DNA from: Oscillospiraceae bacterium
GTDB lineage: Bacteria; Bacillota; Clostridia; Monoglobales; Monoglobaceae
Assembly (NCBI GenBank): GCA_015068655.1
Contig: SVKC01000002.1
Span: forward strand, 1 to 64,000
Direction: 5' to 3'
Length of the DNA stretch: 64,000 nucleotides
Shown here: piece after piece, positions 47,722-56,372 of the stretch
How the letters are laid out: each line of letters opens with the position of its first letter
How positions within the stretch are numbered: position 1 is the stretch's first letter
Notes under the pieces: generated by a model
What the model saw: the letters and a program-made list of their open reading frames with translations, nothing else
What the model was told of the DNA's origin: nothing
Databases searched by the model: none
Made by a program: the position numbers and the translations under genes

Positions 47722-47851
47722 CAAAATCACCTCAACAGTCTTTTTATGAAACTCCGTATCTTCAATTTTATACTACTACAAATTTGCTCGTGTTGCAAGT
47801 TCTTTTTATTCACGCTGCTAATTTTTGGGTATTATATATCACAATATGACC

Positions 47852-47880
47852 TTGACACGTTTTTTTGTGAATGTTAAAAT
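47852..47880 (+). promoter_or_regulatory. Promoter of the ceramidase-like gene
   Basis: -35 TTGACA (47852-47857), 17-bp spacer, -10 TAAAAT (47875-47880), about 32 bp before the ATG at 47913. Confidence 0.7.
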
Positions 47881-47912
47881 TTATTCAACAGTACATATAA
47901 GGAAGTGTTTGA

Positions 47913-49226
47913 ATGAATAACTTTAAAATTGGTTTTTCCAGACGTAAAATTACGCCCCAAGTGGGCACAAGACTATTCGGTTATCCCGGTGCAAGAGTCT
48001 CAAAAGCTTTGCACGATGATTTACTTGTTAATGTATTGGCATTCTCGTCAATTGATAAAATAGCGCTTATGATAAGCGCAGACCTTTGCACTCTGCCACA
48101 GGAAATGAATTATGAATTACGAAGACAAATTTCCGCAGAAACCGGAATTTCCCCTGACAAAATGATTCTTGCTACCATACACACCCATTCAGGGCCTGCA
48201 ACATCAGGCTCAAGTACTGCGGAAAAAGGCTGGGGAAGTGCCAATACGGAATATATCAGCGAAATTCTGTTCCCCCAAACAATAGCTGCCGCAAAAGAAG
48301 CTGTCAGCAATATGCAACCGGCACAGATGGGAATAGGCGAAGCCTCAAGCAATACCGGAATCAATCGCCGTGAGCTTACACCTGACGGAAAGGTTATTCT
48401 GGGACAAAATCCCGACGGTCCATACGATAGCAGAATGAGAATACTGTCCTTCCGCAAGCCCGAAGGCGAAACCATAGTTTCACTTTTACACTTTGGCTGT
48501 CATCCTACCGCCGCAGGACAAGCACCCGAAATCTCAAGAGACTGGCCGGGATATATGGTAGACCGACTCGAAAAAGAAACCTCAGCCCCTGCTGTATTTT
48601 TCAATGGTGCCATAGGTGACATAGGTCCCCGTCTTTCCAACGGAATGACAACGGGCGATATGGAGCTTATGAAAGAAGTAGGTTTGATTGCCGCTGAAGA
48701 TGCTGTTCGGGCTTTTGAAAGCATTACAACATATTCCGAACCGAAGCTGTTCGTAAAATCAGATACACTAGCCATGCCTTATCGAAAGCTCCCTTCAATT
48801 GAGGAAGCAAAATCTGCAATGGAAGCAATGGGCGACCCCGAAAAGCTGATTGAAGTTGAAATTCTTGAATATGAGCGATATAAAAACATTGTAGCACATT
48901 ATGAAAACAATCTACCCATCGAAACAGAATGGAAATTCGAACAAACATACATTGCCCTTGATTCAGTTGTTTTTGTTCCTTATCCTCTGGAACCCTTCTG
49001 CCGTATAACATTAAACCAGCAGGAATCAAGTCCGTTCACTCATACACTGTGTCTTTCAAACGCAAACGGAAGCATTGGCTATCTGCCCACAAAAGACCAG
49101 ATTCCATACGGTGGATACGAAATTGACAGTTTTCAGTCACATAATGTCTTTATTCTCGAAGAAAAGGCTGAACATCAGATTGTTGAAGAAAACACAAAGC
49201 TGTTAAATAAATTATTCAACGCATAA
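47913..49226 (+). CDS. Neutral/alkaline ceramidase-like (N-terminal domain) protein
   Basis: 437 aa without signal peptide. It opens GFSRRKITP, contains the zinc-type histidine motif THTHSGP and GCHPTA, and ends without the C-terminal domain of full ceramidases (about 650 aa). Bacterial relatives of this length are common in glycan-utilisation loci and are thought to be metal-dependent hydrolases of unknown substrate. GGAAGTG precedes the ATG. It has its own promoter and is divergent from an AraC gene. Confidence 0.75.
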   Translation: MNNFKIGFSRRKITPQVGTRLFGYPGARVSKALHDDLLVNVLAFSSIDKIALMISADLCTLPQEMNYELRRQISAETGISPDKMILATIHTHSGPATSGSSTAEKGWGSANTEYISEILFPQTIAAAKEAVSNMQPAQMGIGEASSNTGINRRELTPDGKVILGQNPDGPYDSRMRILSFRKPEGETIVSLLHFGCHPTAAGQAPEISRDWPGYMVDRLEKETSAPAVFFNGAIGDIGPRLSNGMTTGDMELMKEVGLIAAEDAVRAFESITTYSEPKLFVKSDTLAMPYRKLPSIEEAKSAMEAMGDPEKLIEVEILEYERYKNIVAHYENNLPIETEWKFEQTYIALDSVVFVPYPLEPFCRITLNQQESSPFTHTLCLSNANGSIGYLPTKDQIPYGGYEIDSFQSHNVFILEEKAEHQIVEENTKLLNKLFNA

Positions 49227-49257
49227 AACCAAATGCTGAAAAGGAGAAAAAAATAAA

Positions 49258-49407
49258 TTACCTGTTTTTGGTGCTGTCAATTTTTTGCAACAGTCTGAAA
49301 AGCTTGTATGCAAAAAAAGCAATGCATACATAACCAAAAGTCACAATACTTACAATTTTTATATGTTTCTTGTTGCTTTTTGGATTGTTTTGTTGCGGGA
49401 ATCCCAT
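49258..49407 (-). CDS. Small putative single-pass membrane protein
   Basis: A 49-aa open frame starting ATG at 49407: polar N-terminus (GFPQQNNPKSNKK), one hydrophobic segment (IVSIVTFGYVCIAFFAYKLF) and a basic tail. An in-frame stop lies shortly upstream. The ribosome site is poor, which lowers confidence. It lies between the ceramidase-like gene and the headless amidase on the opposite strand. Confidence 0.35.
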   Translation of the reverse strand: MGFPQQNNPKSNKKHIKIVSIVTFGYVCIAFFAYKLFRLLQKIDSTKNR

Positions 49408-49488
49408 CTTGGAACGGAGTTAGTGTGTGGACGTGTGCTATGTCTGTTATGTACGGCACTCTCTTAATTCTGGGACGGTTCTTACTGA

Positions 49489-50055
49489 TTACTGTTTTTT
49501 GTTAAGACCCATTCCGGACACGGCGGTCCCGACCCGGGTGCTGTAGGCAATGGTGTTACCGAAGAATTCGTAAATCTGAATGTTTCGCTTGAACTCGCAC
49601 GCTTGCTTCGTGATGCCGGCTACGATGTGAGACTTTACCGCACGACGAGTGATGAAAATGTTCTTCAGGACAAAAACGCAGATTTACGCAACCGTGCCTC
49701 AACAGCAAACAATTGGGGCGCAGACTACTTCATCAGTATACACACAAACAGCTCTGTCCGTCCCGAAGCACAAGGTGTAGAAGCTTATGTCTACCGTCTC
49801 GGAGGAACATCGGAACGTCTTGCACAATCAATAGTTGATTCGGTTTCCCAAGACCTCGGTTCACAAAACCGTGGAGTTATGCGAGCAAACTTCGCCGTGC
49901 TTCGCCGCACAAATATGCCGGCAGTTCTCGTAGAGCTCGGTTATCTCACAAACTCAACCGAAGCCCTGAACCTGAATAGTCCGGCATGGCAACGTGCTGT
50001 TGCCGCCTCAATTTTCCGTGGAATTGTAGATGACATAGGGTTACCAAGACCTTAA
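49489..50055 (+). pseudogene. N-acetylmuramoyl-L-alanine amidase (Amidase_3), lacking a proper start
   Basis: The frame opens after a TGA at 49486 and encodes an almost complete catalytic domain of about 185 residues. Zinc-site residues are intact: His in HSGHGG, Glu in VTEEFVNLN, His in ISIHTNSS and the catalytic Glu in VLVELGYLTN. The usual DPGHGG reads HSGHGG, and no ATG, GTG or ribosome site precedes the domain; the first possible start (TTG, 49603) would delete the first zinc ligand. A six-T run at 49495-49500 is a possible frameshift point from an upstream frame that ends at 49505. Likely a truncated cell-wall hydrolase, perhaps phage-derived. Confidence 0.6.
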
Positions 50056-50116
50056 AATCAAGGTTTTCTCTGCGTAACAATAAGCAAGCTGTTGCACAAA
50101 TAAGCACAAAGGAAAG

Positions 50117-50170
50117 GCGCCTCATTCTTCATCATCGGATTAAAGTATCCGGTAATACAGAATGAGACGC
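50117..50170. repeat. Long imperfect hairpin
   Basis: GCGCCTCATTCT (from 50117) and AGAATGAGACGC (ending 50170) anchor 23-base arms with four mismatches and an eight-base loop. It lies 62 bp after the amidase stop without a T-tract. Possible structured RNA or remnant of a small insertion. Confidence 0.5.
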
Positions 50171-50218
50171 TTGTAGTATTTGTCTGGCAAGTCAAATCAA
50201 TATATATTGATTAAAATA

Positions 50219-50263
50219 GGGGTTGCTGCGTTAAGCATTTTAAATGCATAATGCAACAGCCCC
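50219..50263 (-). terminator. Terminator of the YesL-like gene
   Basis: GGGGTTGCTGCGTTAAGCATTT pairs with AAATGC-TAATGCAACAGCCCC over about 20 bp with few mismatches; leftward it is followed by TATTTTAAT. Related in sequence to the terminator at 40807. Confidence 0.65.
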
Positions 50264-50315
50264 GTTTTGGACTATTTCAGTAATTCCGAATATATTGGAT
50301 TTGAACCAACCTACA

Positions 50316-51191
50316 TCAAATTTCAACTGTCTGCTCGGTTTTTTCTTCGGCACGGTTGTCGCCATTTACATACATCTCCAAGGTTGTATAAACGAAGAAG
50401 TTTGTTATGAACGAGCTAAGTGCAGGAAGCATACAAGCCTCCAACAAAACAATCACAAGAATGGAAATTACATTATGGAAAAGTGAATATATAAGGTATG
50501 GAATTCCAATATTCATAGCCAAAACAACAAACAGCAACAGAACATTTTGTGGTGCCTTTATGAAGGTGAGTAAAAGTGAATTTTTGATTATATCAATGAA
50601 TGAAAGCTTGTAGCTAATCATCATCTGATATATGTACATATGCATCATTGTATACACAACCGTCACAGAAGCAACCAATATTGTCAGCAGAAACATTGAG
50701 TTTCTGTGATAAAACATAAACGCTACCGCAAGAAGATAGAAAACCACAAGGTCAATAATCCAAAGAAGAATGCTCTGTTTGAAGTTCTGTCTGAATTTTT
50801 CAAAGTAATCGCTGAAAAGCCAGCAATGTTCTTCTTTGCCGTAGTTTCTTGTGATAAACGTAAAGCCTGCCGTACAAGGACCCAGTCCCCAGAAAATCAA
50901 AAAACACATAGAAACTGCAAATCGCACAAAAAGGTCAAACACAGCAAGCATTGTAAGATCCACATCATTAGAAAAATCTGTAATACTGTTTATAATCGGC
51001 GAAGAAAAGATACCGGCAATAAACATAGTAACAAGAAAGAAAGGAATCGCTGTAATCAGGTACAGCCAATTGAGCTTGCAAAGATTCCACAGCTTTCTCG
51101 GCAATATTTCAAAAAAAGTCTTGATTCTGGGCTGATTTGGGTCGCGCTTATTGACACCCTTGCCCGGCTTTGCATAATTCTGAAAAAACAT
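50316..51191 (-). CDS. YesL-like (DUF624) membrane protein
   Basis: 291 aa from ATG 51191, nine bases after GGAG. The opening MFFQNYAKPGKGVNKRDPN and about six hydrophobic segments are typical of DUF624/YesL proteins, which accompany Lpl-type sugar transporters and are thought to assist them. Here the gene stands alone, 18 kb from the transporter. It has its own promoter and terminator. Confidence 0.8.
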   Translation of the reverse strand: MFFQNYAKPGKGVNKRDPNQPRIKTFFEILPRKLWNLCKLNWLYLITAIPFFLVTMFIAGIFSSPIINSITDFSNDVDLTMLAVFDLFVRFAVSMCFLIFWGLGPCTAGFTFITRNYGKEEHCWLFSDYFEKFRQNFKQSILLWIIDLVVFYLLAVAFMFYHRNSMFLLTILVASVTVVYTMMHMYIYQMMISYKLSFIDIIKNSLLLTFIKAPQNVLLLFVVLAMNIGIPYLIYSLFHNVISILVIVLLEACMLPALSSFITNFFVYTTLEMYVNGDNRAEEKTEQTVEI

Positions 51192-51220
51192 ACTTATCAA
51201 CTCCTGTATAATGTTTTAAT

Positions 51221-51249
51221 ATTATATCATACCCAATAACAAAAAGCAA
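51221..51249 (-). promoter_or_regulatory. Promoter of the YesL-like gene
   Basis: Reading leftward, -35 TTGCTT (51244-51249), 17-bp spacer, consensus -10 TATAAT (51221-51226). Confidence 0.65.
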
Positions 51250-51439
51250 GCATTTTTGAAATGTTACAATTTATTAACAATTTTCAGAACCCATACTGTC
51301 AATTTTCGGAATAGCCTCGAACTTGTTTGGCAATGATATAAATGTTGATGAAAGAGATGTTCTAAAAAATTACTTTGTGAATATAAATTACATAAACATT
51401 GTTTAAATATCACCAAAGTTTATTAGGGAGTGAATTATC

Positions 51440-52075
51440 TTGAATACCGAAAGCTATACAGAGAATAATAAGGTCGTTATTGCCGGGACTGTTGCAAGTG
51501 AACCGGAGTTTTCCCATGAGGTTTATGAAGAGGTTTTTTATACCTTTATGTTGAATACTCCAAGGCTCAGCGAAACCCGTGATACCGTGAAGGTCACTAT
51601 ATCCGAAAAGTTTCTTATGGGAGAAGGTCTTGCGGTGGGTGATATGGTTGTAATTCAAGGACAGTTCAGGTCGTACAACAATTTCACCAATGTGGGAAAC
51701 CGTTTGATTCTTACGGTTTTTGTGAAGGATATTGAAAAAACAGAAGACGAGGAAAAAAGTCTCAATTCTATTTGTCTCAACGGCTACATATGCAAAAAGC
51801 CGGTCTATCGGACGACACCCTTCGGGCGTGAGATTGCGGACATTCTTCTTGCGGTCAACCGCTCCTACAACAAATCGGATTACATCCCCTGTATTGCCTG
51901 GGGCAGAAACGCCAAGTTTGCGGAATGTCTGAACGTTGGGGACAACGTTGTGGTGAAGGGAAGAATACAAAGCCGGGAATACCAGAAACGGCTCAGCGAC
52001 ACAGAAGTTGAAAGCAAAACTGCTTTTGAGGTTTCTGTGTCGAGAATGGAGGTTTGCGAGCGGTTTGCGGAATAA
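51440..52075 (+). CDS. Single-stranded DNA-binding protein with two OB folds
   Basis: 211 aa. TTG start nine bases after GGGAG. Two OB-fold units are visible: about 8-95 (NKVVIAGTVASEPEF) and about 108-205 (NSICLNGYICKKPVYRTTP, then IPCIAWGRNAKFAE, GDNVVVKGRIQSREY). The second matches bacterial SSB/PriB. There is no acidic C-terminal tip of the classical SSB type. Such double-OB proteins occur in Clostridia beside a standard SSB. Confidence 0.8.
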   Translation: MNTESYTENNKVVIAGTVASEPEFSHEVYEEVFYTFMLNTPRLSETRDTVKVTISEKFLMGEGLAVGDMVVIQGQFRSYNNFTNVGNRLILTVFVKDIEKTEDEEKSLNSICLNGYICKKPVYRTTPFGREIADILLAVNRSYNKSDYIPCIAWGRNAKFAECLNVGDNVVVKGRIQSREYQKRLSDTEVESKTAFEVSVSRMEVCERFAE

Positions 52076-52201
52076 TACCGGAATCACACAAATTTAACGA
52101 ATTTTGTGCAATATATCAAGTTTCAACCTCAAAGCATTATGTGTTTCCAAGCATAAAAAACGCAAGTTTACGATATTATACCTTTTAGTACAAAAAAGGT
52201 A

Positions 52202-52230
52202 TTGAAAATTTTTTACATTTGTTGTATAAT
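52202..52230 (+). promoter_or_regulatory. Promoter of the oxidoreductase at 52270
   Basis: -35 TTGAAA (52202-52207), 17-bp spacer, consensus -10 TATAAT (52225-52230). Confidence 0.75.
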
Positions 52231-52269
52231 ACTCGTAAAATCTTACGTTAGAATATGGAGGAAATCTAA

Positions 52270-53298
52270 ATGTTGAGAGTTGGTATTGTAGGATGCGGTA
52301 ATATTTTCACAATGCACGCAACAAGTGCGGATTATTTGAAGAATGCACAGATTGTCGGCGTTTGTGACATAAAAAAGGACAGAGCAGACAAAGCGGCAAA
52401 AAAGTATGGCTGTAAGGCTTATTATGATTACACCGAAATGATAAGCAAGGACAATTTGGATGTTGTACACGTTTGTGTTCCTCATTATTTGCATCCGATA
52501 ATTTCACGTTTTGCAATTGAAGCGGGCGTAAATGTACTTTGTGAAAAGCCCATGAGCATAAAATATGAAGATGCGATAGCAAATGTTGAGCTTGCAGAAA
52601 AAATGGGTGTGAAATATGGAATTATTTTTCAGTGCAGATTCAATGATTCCTCAAAGCTTGTGAAAGAAAAGCTTGAGGACGGGACACTGGGAAAAATTAT
52701 TTCTGCAAGGGTTGTACTCACCTGGTGCAAGCCTGATGAATATTACAGCCTATCCGACTGGAAAGGTACTTGGGAAAAAGAGGGCGGCGGCGTCCTGATT
52801 GACCAGGCAATTCATTCAATTGACCTTGCCAACTGGTTCATCAACGACGAGATAGAAAGCGTTCAGGCACATTTGTCAAATCGAGGTCATTCCATTATGG
52901 AGGTTGACGATACAGCAGAAGGTCTTGTGAAATACAAGGGCGGTGCTACTCTCGGTTTCTGGGCTATGAACAATTACGGTTGTGATGATCCTATCGAAAT
53001 CAGACTTTGCTGTGAAAACGGAAAGGTAACAATGGACTATGACAACGCAGAGATTGTTCTGAATGACGGACGCAAATTCACAGCAGCAACTACGGTAGAC
53101 CCCGATGTAACTTATGAAGACGGTAAGGATTACTGGGGATTCCAGCATATACGTGAAATTGCAGATTTCTATGATGCTGTGGAAAATGACCGCGAGCCAT
53201 CAATAAGCGGCAGAGAAGCATTGAAAATCCAAAAGCTGATTTGCGAAATTTATGAAAAGGGAACCAAGAATTTCGAAAGAAATTCCTGTGAAAACTAA
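52270..53298 (+). CDS. Gfo/Idh/MocA-family oxidoreductase
   Basis: 342 aa. Rossmann start VGIVGCGNIFTMH, lysine motif EKPMS, and substrate domain with GGGVLIDQAIHSIDL. GGAGG is ten bases before the ATG. It is monocistronic, with its own strong promoter and terminator, unlike the operon-borne paralogues. It may serve a general sugar (for example inositol or glucose) oxidation. Substrate unknown. Confidence 0.9.
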   Translation: MLRVGIVGCGNIFTMHATSADYLKNAQIVGVCDIKKDRADKAAKKYGCKAYYDYTEMISKDNLDVVHVCVPHYLHPIISRFAIEAGVNVLCEKPMSIKYEDAIANVELAEKMGVKYGIIFQCRFNDSSKLVKEKLEDGTLGKIISARVVLTWCKPDEYYSLSDWKGTWEKEGGGVLIDQAIHSIDLANWFINDEIESVQAHLSNRGHSIMEVDDTAEGLVKYKGGATLGFWAMNNYGCDDPIEIRLCCENGKVTMDYDNAEIVLNDGRKFTAATTVDPDVTYEDGKDYWGFQHIREIADFYDAVENDREPSISGREALKIQKLICEIYEKGTKNFERNSCEN

Positions 53299-53311
53299 AA
53301 CGAATATATGA

Positions 53312-53345
53312 AAAATGACAACATCAAATAGTTGTCATTTTTTGT
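53312..53345 (+). terminator. Terminator after the oxidoreductase at 52270
   Basis: AAAATGACAAC (53312-53322) pairs with GTTGTCATTTT (53331-53341) followed by further T's. Only 14 bp after the stop codon. Confidence 0.85.
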
Positions 53346-53360
53346 TTGATGTGGTATAAT

Positions 53361-53557
53361 GATTTCATCGAAGATGAAATCAGCGATATAAATTCCTGAC
53401 GGAATTTGCGATATACCTTGCTGTGCGATATATCCTGACGGATGCGATATGTCCCTTCGGGACGAGAAAAGGAATTTATATCATATCGCTTTGCTTGCAA
53501 AATATCGCAATCGAACTTTTGTGAGATTATATCGCACGAACGGAGTGAGTATATCGC
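53361..53557. repeat. Modular palindromic element with 4+4 GCGATAT units
   Basis: Four GCGATAT copies (53383, 53408, 53425, 53444) are followed by four inverted ATATCGC copies (53483, 53502, 53529, 53551). Between units lie mini-hairpins such as TTCCtgacGGAA, TCCCttcgGGGA and TTGCttGCAA. A flanking stem, GATTTCATC/GATGAAATC, opens the element at 53361. The whole could fold into one large cruciform or RNA. It fills the gene-free gap between the oxidoreductase terminator and the YeiH gene. Confidence 0.75.
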
Positions 53558-53653
53558 CAAAATATTGGCATCCAAATCGTTCATTGATTCTATAATAAAT
53601 TCACTAAAACAAGCCAAATTCATTTAAATTGTAAAAAAATGGAGGAAAGCACA

Positions 53654-54673
53654 ATGAAAGCTTTAAAAGCTATGTCCAAAATAATTCCGGGATTTGCCGT
53701 ATCTCTTGTAATAGCGGTAGTTGCACGAACGTTGGAAAACCTTTTGCCGATACATATTATAGGAGCATCTGTCATTGCTCTGTTTTTGGGAATGATAATA
53801 AACTCTTTTTGGAAACCGAAATGTTTGAATGCCGGTATCAAGTTTACTTCAAAAAAGGTCTTGAAAATTGCAATTATACTTCTGGGGGCTTCTCTCAGCG
53901 TCAGGGTAATTCTTTCTGTCGGAAAGCTATCCCTTCTGGTAATGCTTTTCACCTTGCTTACGTGTTTCGGCGGAGGATATTTCATTGGAAAAGGGCTGAA
54001 GCTGAACTGGAAGCTTTCAAACCTTATTTCCGCAGGAACAGGAATTTGCGGAGGTTCTGCCATAGCCGCTATTGCTCCTGTAATTGATGCAGAAGATTCG
54101 GATATTGCTTATGCAATGTCAGCAACCTTCTTGTTTGATATGGCAATGATTGTACTGTTTCCCATTATGGGAAAAGCTCTGGGACTCAGCGATATGGCTT
54201 ATGGTCTTTGGGCAGGGACTGCGGTGAATGACACCTCAAGCGTGGTAGCGGCAGGTTATGCTTTCAGCGAAGGCGCCGGTGATTTTGCTACAATGGTAAA
54301 GCTGACGCGAACATTGTCCATAATTCCTACGGTTCTTGTTTTCTCTTTTGTAAATTTGAGACTCAAGAGAAAAGAAAGCTCTGGCGCAGAATATACAAAA
54401 ATAAACATTTGGAAGTTGTTTCCCTGGTTTATCCTCGGCTTTTTGAGTCTTGCAGCAATCAACAGCGTTGGTATCATTCCGGCAAACATTTCGGGAATTG
54501 CCAAGGATATAAGCAAGTTTTTAATGGTTGCGGCACTTGCGGCAATCGGACTTAATACAAGCTTCAACGATATGAAAAAATCAGGCATAAGCCCTATGGT
54601 TCACGGTTTTGTTATATCTGCCCTTGTAGTAATTGTAGCTATCAGCGTTGAATGGTGTATGGGTTTGGTGTAA
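53654..54673 (+). CDS. YeiH-family putative sulfate exporter
   Basis: 339 aa from ATG 53654, eight bases after GGAGG. About ten hydrophobic segments; family motifs GTGICGGSAIAA, WAGTAVNDTSSVVAAG and VKLTRTLSIIPT are clear. UPF0324/YeiH members are thought to export sulfate or sulfonates. Followed by a MATE gene on the same strand after 40 bp; likely cotranscribed. Confidence 0.85.
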   Translation: MKALKAMSKIIPGFAVSLVIAVVARTLENLLPIHIIGASVIALFLGMIINSFWKPKCLNAGIKFTSKKVLKIAIILLGASLSVRVILSVGKLSLLVMLFTLLTCFGGGYFIGKGLKLNWKLSNLISAGTGICGGSAIAAIAPVIDAEDSDIAYAMSATFLFDMAMIVLFPIMGKALGLSDMAYGLWAGTAVNDTSSVVAAGYAFSEGAGDFATMVKLTRTLSIIPTVLVFSFVNLRLKRKESSGAEYTKINIWKLFPWFILGFLSLAAINSVGIIPANISGIAKDISKFLMVAALAAIGLNTSFNDMKKSGISPMVHGFVISALVVIVAISVEWCMGLV

Positions 54674-54713
54674 TAGTTTGGTTCACATTAGATGAAAAGG
54701 AAGCGAATATAAG

Positions 54714-56078
54714 ATGGAAAAAAGAAAACAAAAAAATGATTTTTCCAAGGGTGCAGTATGGAGACTTATTGTAGCTCAGGCAGTTCCTTTGACCGTCGCT
54801 CAACTAGTTCAGCTTCTCTATAATGTAGTAGACAGAATTTACATCGGGCATATGGAGGCGGGGAACAGTCTGGCTCTCACGGGAATTGGACTTACCTTCC
54901 CCGTAATCACACTTATAATGGCTTTTACCGCACTCTTTGGTATGGGCGGAGTTCCATTGTTTTCTATGGCAAGAGGTGCGGGCGACACAAAACGAGCAGA
55001 AAAAATACTGGGAAATTCCTGTGCTTTGCTTGTGCTCAGCTCAATAATTCTTACAGCTATTTGTTATGCTTTTCGCAAACCGATTCTTTTTGCCTTTGGT
55101 GCCGGTGAAAACTCCTATATTTATGCAAAGGATTATCTAGACATATATCTTGCCGGCACAACTTTTTCAATGCTTGCTACGGGACTGAATGGTTACATAA
55201 ACGCTCAGGGCTTTCCAAAAATAGGTATGCTCTCTGTGATTTTGGGCGCAGCTCTGAATATTATTCTCGACCCGATTTTTATTTTTGGACTTGATATGGG
55301 TGTCAAAGGTGCGGCTCTTGCAACAGTCATCAGTCAGGTTGTTTCTGCAATATGGGTTCTTAGCTTTCTTTTCAGCAAACGTGCAATTGTACGACTGATG
55401 TTAAAGAGCATCTCCTTGAATCAGAATATAACAAAAGATATTCTCAGGCTTGGAACGTCAAATTTCATAATGCAGGGTACAAGCTGCCTTGTTCAGGTTG
55501 CGTGTAATTCAACCTTACAGATATATGGCGGAGACATTTATGTAGGTATTATGACCGTAGTGAACTCTGTACGTGAAATTCTTATGCTTCCCGTAAGCGG
55601 AATTATGAACGGAGCTTTGCCTGTTATCAGTTTCAACTATGGTGCAAAGCTTTATTCAAGAGTGAAATCGGGTATAAAGTTTAATGCAATCTTAGGTGCA
55701 GTATACACTATGGCAGCCTGGATTCTTGTGGTTGTTTTCCCCGGCTTCTGGTTCAATGTTTTTTCGGACGACCCGGGACTTGCTGCTATGGGATGCAATG
55801 CTCTGAAGACCTATTTTTTCGGTTTTGTCTTTATGGCACTTCAGTTTGCGGGTCAGTCAACTTTTCAGGCTCTCGGTGATGCAAAGCACGCAATTTTCTT
55901 TTCCCTTCTCAGGAAGGCAATTATTGTGGTGCCTCTCACGCTTCTTCTTCCTTCGGCAGGTTTTGGAGTAAATGGCGTTTTTCTTGCAGAGCCTATCTCA
56001 AACCTGATTGGCGGCGTTGCCTGCTTTCTCACTATGCGTCTTACAGTTTACAAAAGGCTTGGGAATGAAAATAAATAA
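54714..56078 (+). CDS. MATE-family multidrug efflux transporter
   Basis: 454 aa, twelve transmembrane segments in two pseudo-symmetric halves. Begins with the MATE pattern LIVAQAVPLTVAQLVQLLYNVVDRIYIG and shows NPIF-like LDPIFIFGLDMGVKGAALATVISQ blocks. It expels cationic compounds with sodium or protons. Start ATG with AAGGAAG upstream. Confidence 0.9.
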   Translation: MEKRKQKNDFSKGAVWRLIVAQAVPLTVAQLVQLLYNVVDRIYIGHMEAGNSLALTGIGLTFPVITLIMAFTALFGMGGVPLFSMARGAGDTKRAEKILGNSCALLVLSSIILTAICYAFRKPILFAFGAGENSYIYAKDYLDIYLAGTTFSMLATGLNGYINAQGFPKIGMLSVILGAALNIILDPIFIFGLDMGVKGAALATVISQVVSAIWVLSFLFSKRAIVRLMLKSISLNQNITKDILRLGTSNFIMQGTSCLVQVACNSTLQIYGGDIYVGIMTVVNSVREILMLPVSGIMNGALPVISFNYGAKLYSRVKSGIKFNAILGAVYTMAAWILVVVFPGFWFNVFSDDPGLAAMGCNALKTYFFGFVFMALQFAGQSTFQALGDAKHAIFFSLLRKAIIVVPLTLLLPSAGFGVNGVFLAEPISNLIGGVACFLTMRLTVYKRLGNENK

Positions 56079-56090
56079 ACGGGTGATATT

Positions 56091-56372
56091 ATGATATATA
56101 ATTATATTCTTGCTGGATGGAATCTGCTTGTTATGCTGTTTTTCGGACTTGACAAGCTTCTTGCGAAAACTGCATCACGAAGGATAAGTGAAAAAACTCT
56201 GCTTCTGCTCAGCTTTGCCCTTGGCGGTATGGGGGCTTTGTTTGGAATGGTTTTGTTTAACCACAAAACAAGTAAACCAAAATTCAAATACTCCGTTCCG
56301 ATAGCAGCTTTATTGACACTGATTTCAGGCGGAGCAATACTTTATTTTTTTGTATCAGGTGAGATAAAATGA
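56091..56372 (+). CDS. DUF1294 small membrane protein
   Basis: 93 aa with three hydrophobic segments and the family's FGLDKLLAKTASRRISEKTLL and GGMGALFGMVLFNHKTSKPKF stretches. Function of DUF1294 is unknown. It lies 12 bp after the MATE stop and overlaps the formyltransferase start by four bases, so it is cotranslated with it. Confidence 0.85.
   Translation: MIYNYILAGWNLLVMLFFGLDKLLAKTASRRISEKTLLLLSFALGGMGALFGMVLFNHKTSKPKFKYSVPIAALLTLISGGAILYFFVSGEIK

Noticed and set aside
51279-51407. 40-codon plus-strand stretch (NDINVDERDVLKNYF)
   Set aside because: Open but without start codon, ribosome site or recognisable family; probably chance or a minor remnant.
51410-52087. 225-codon minus-strand frame across the SSB gene
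   Set aside because: Antisense shadow of the double-OB protein.
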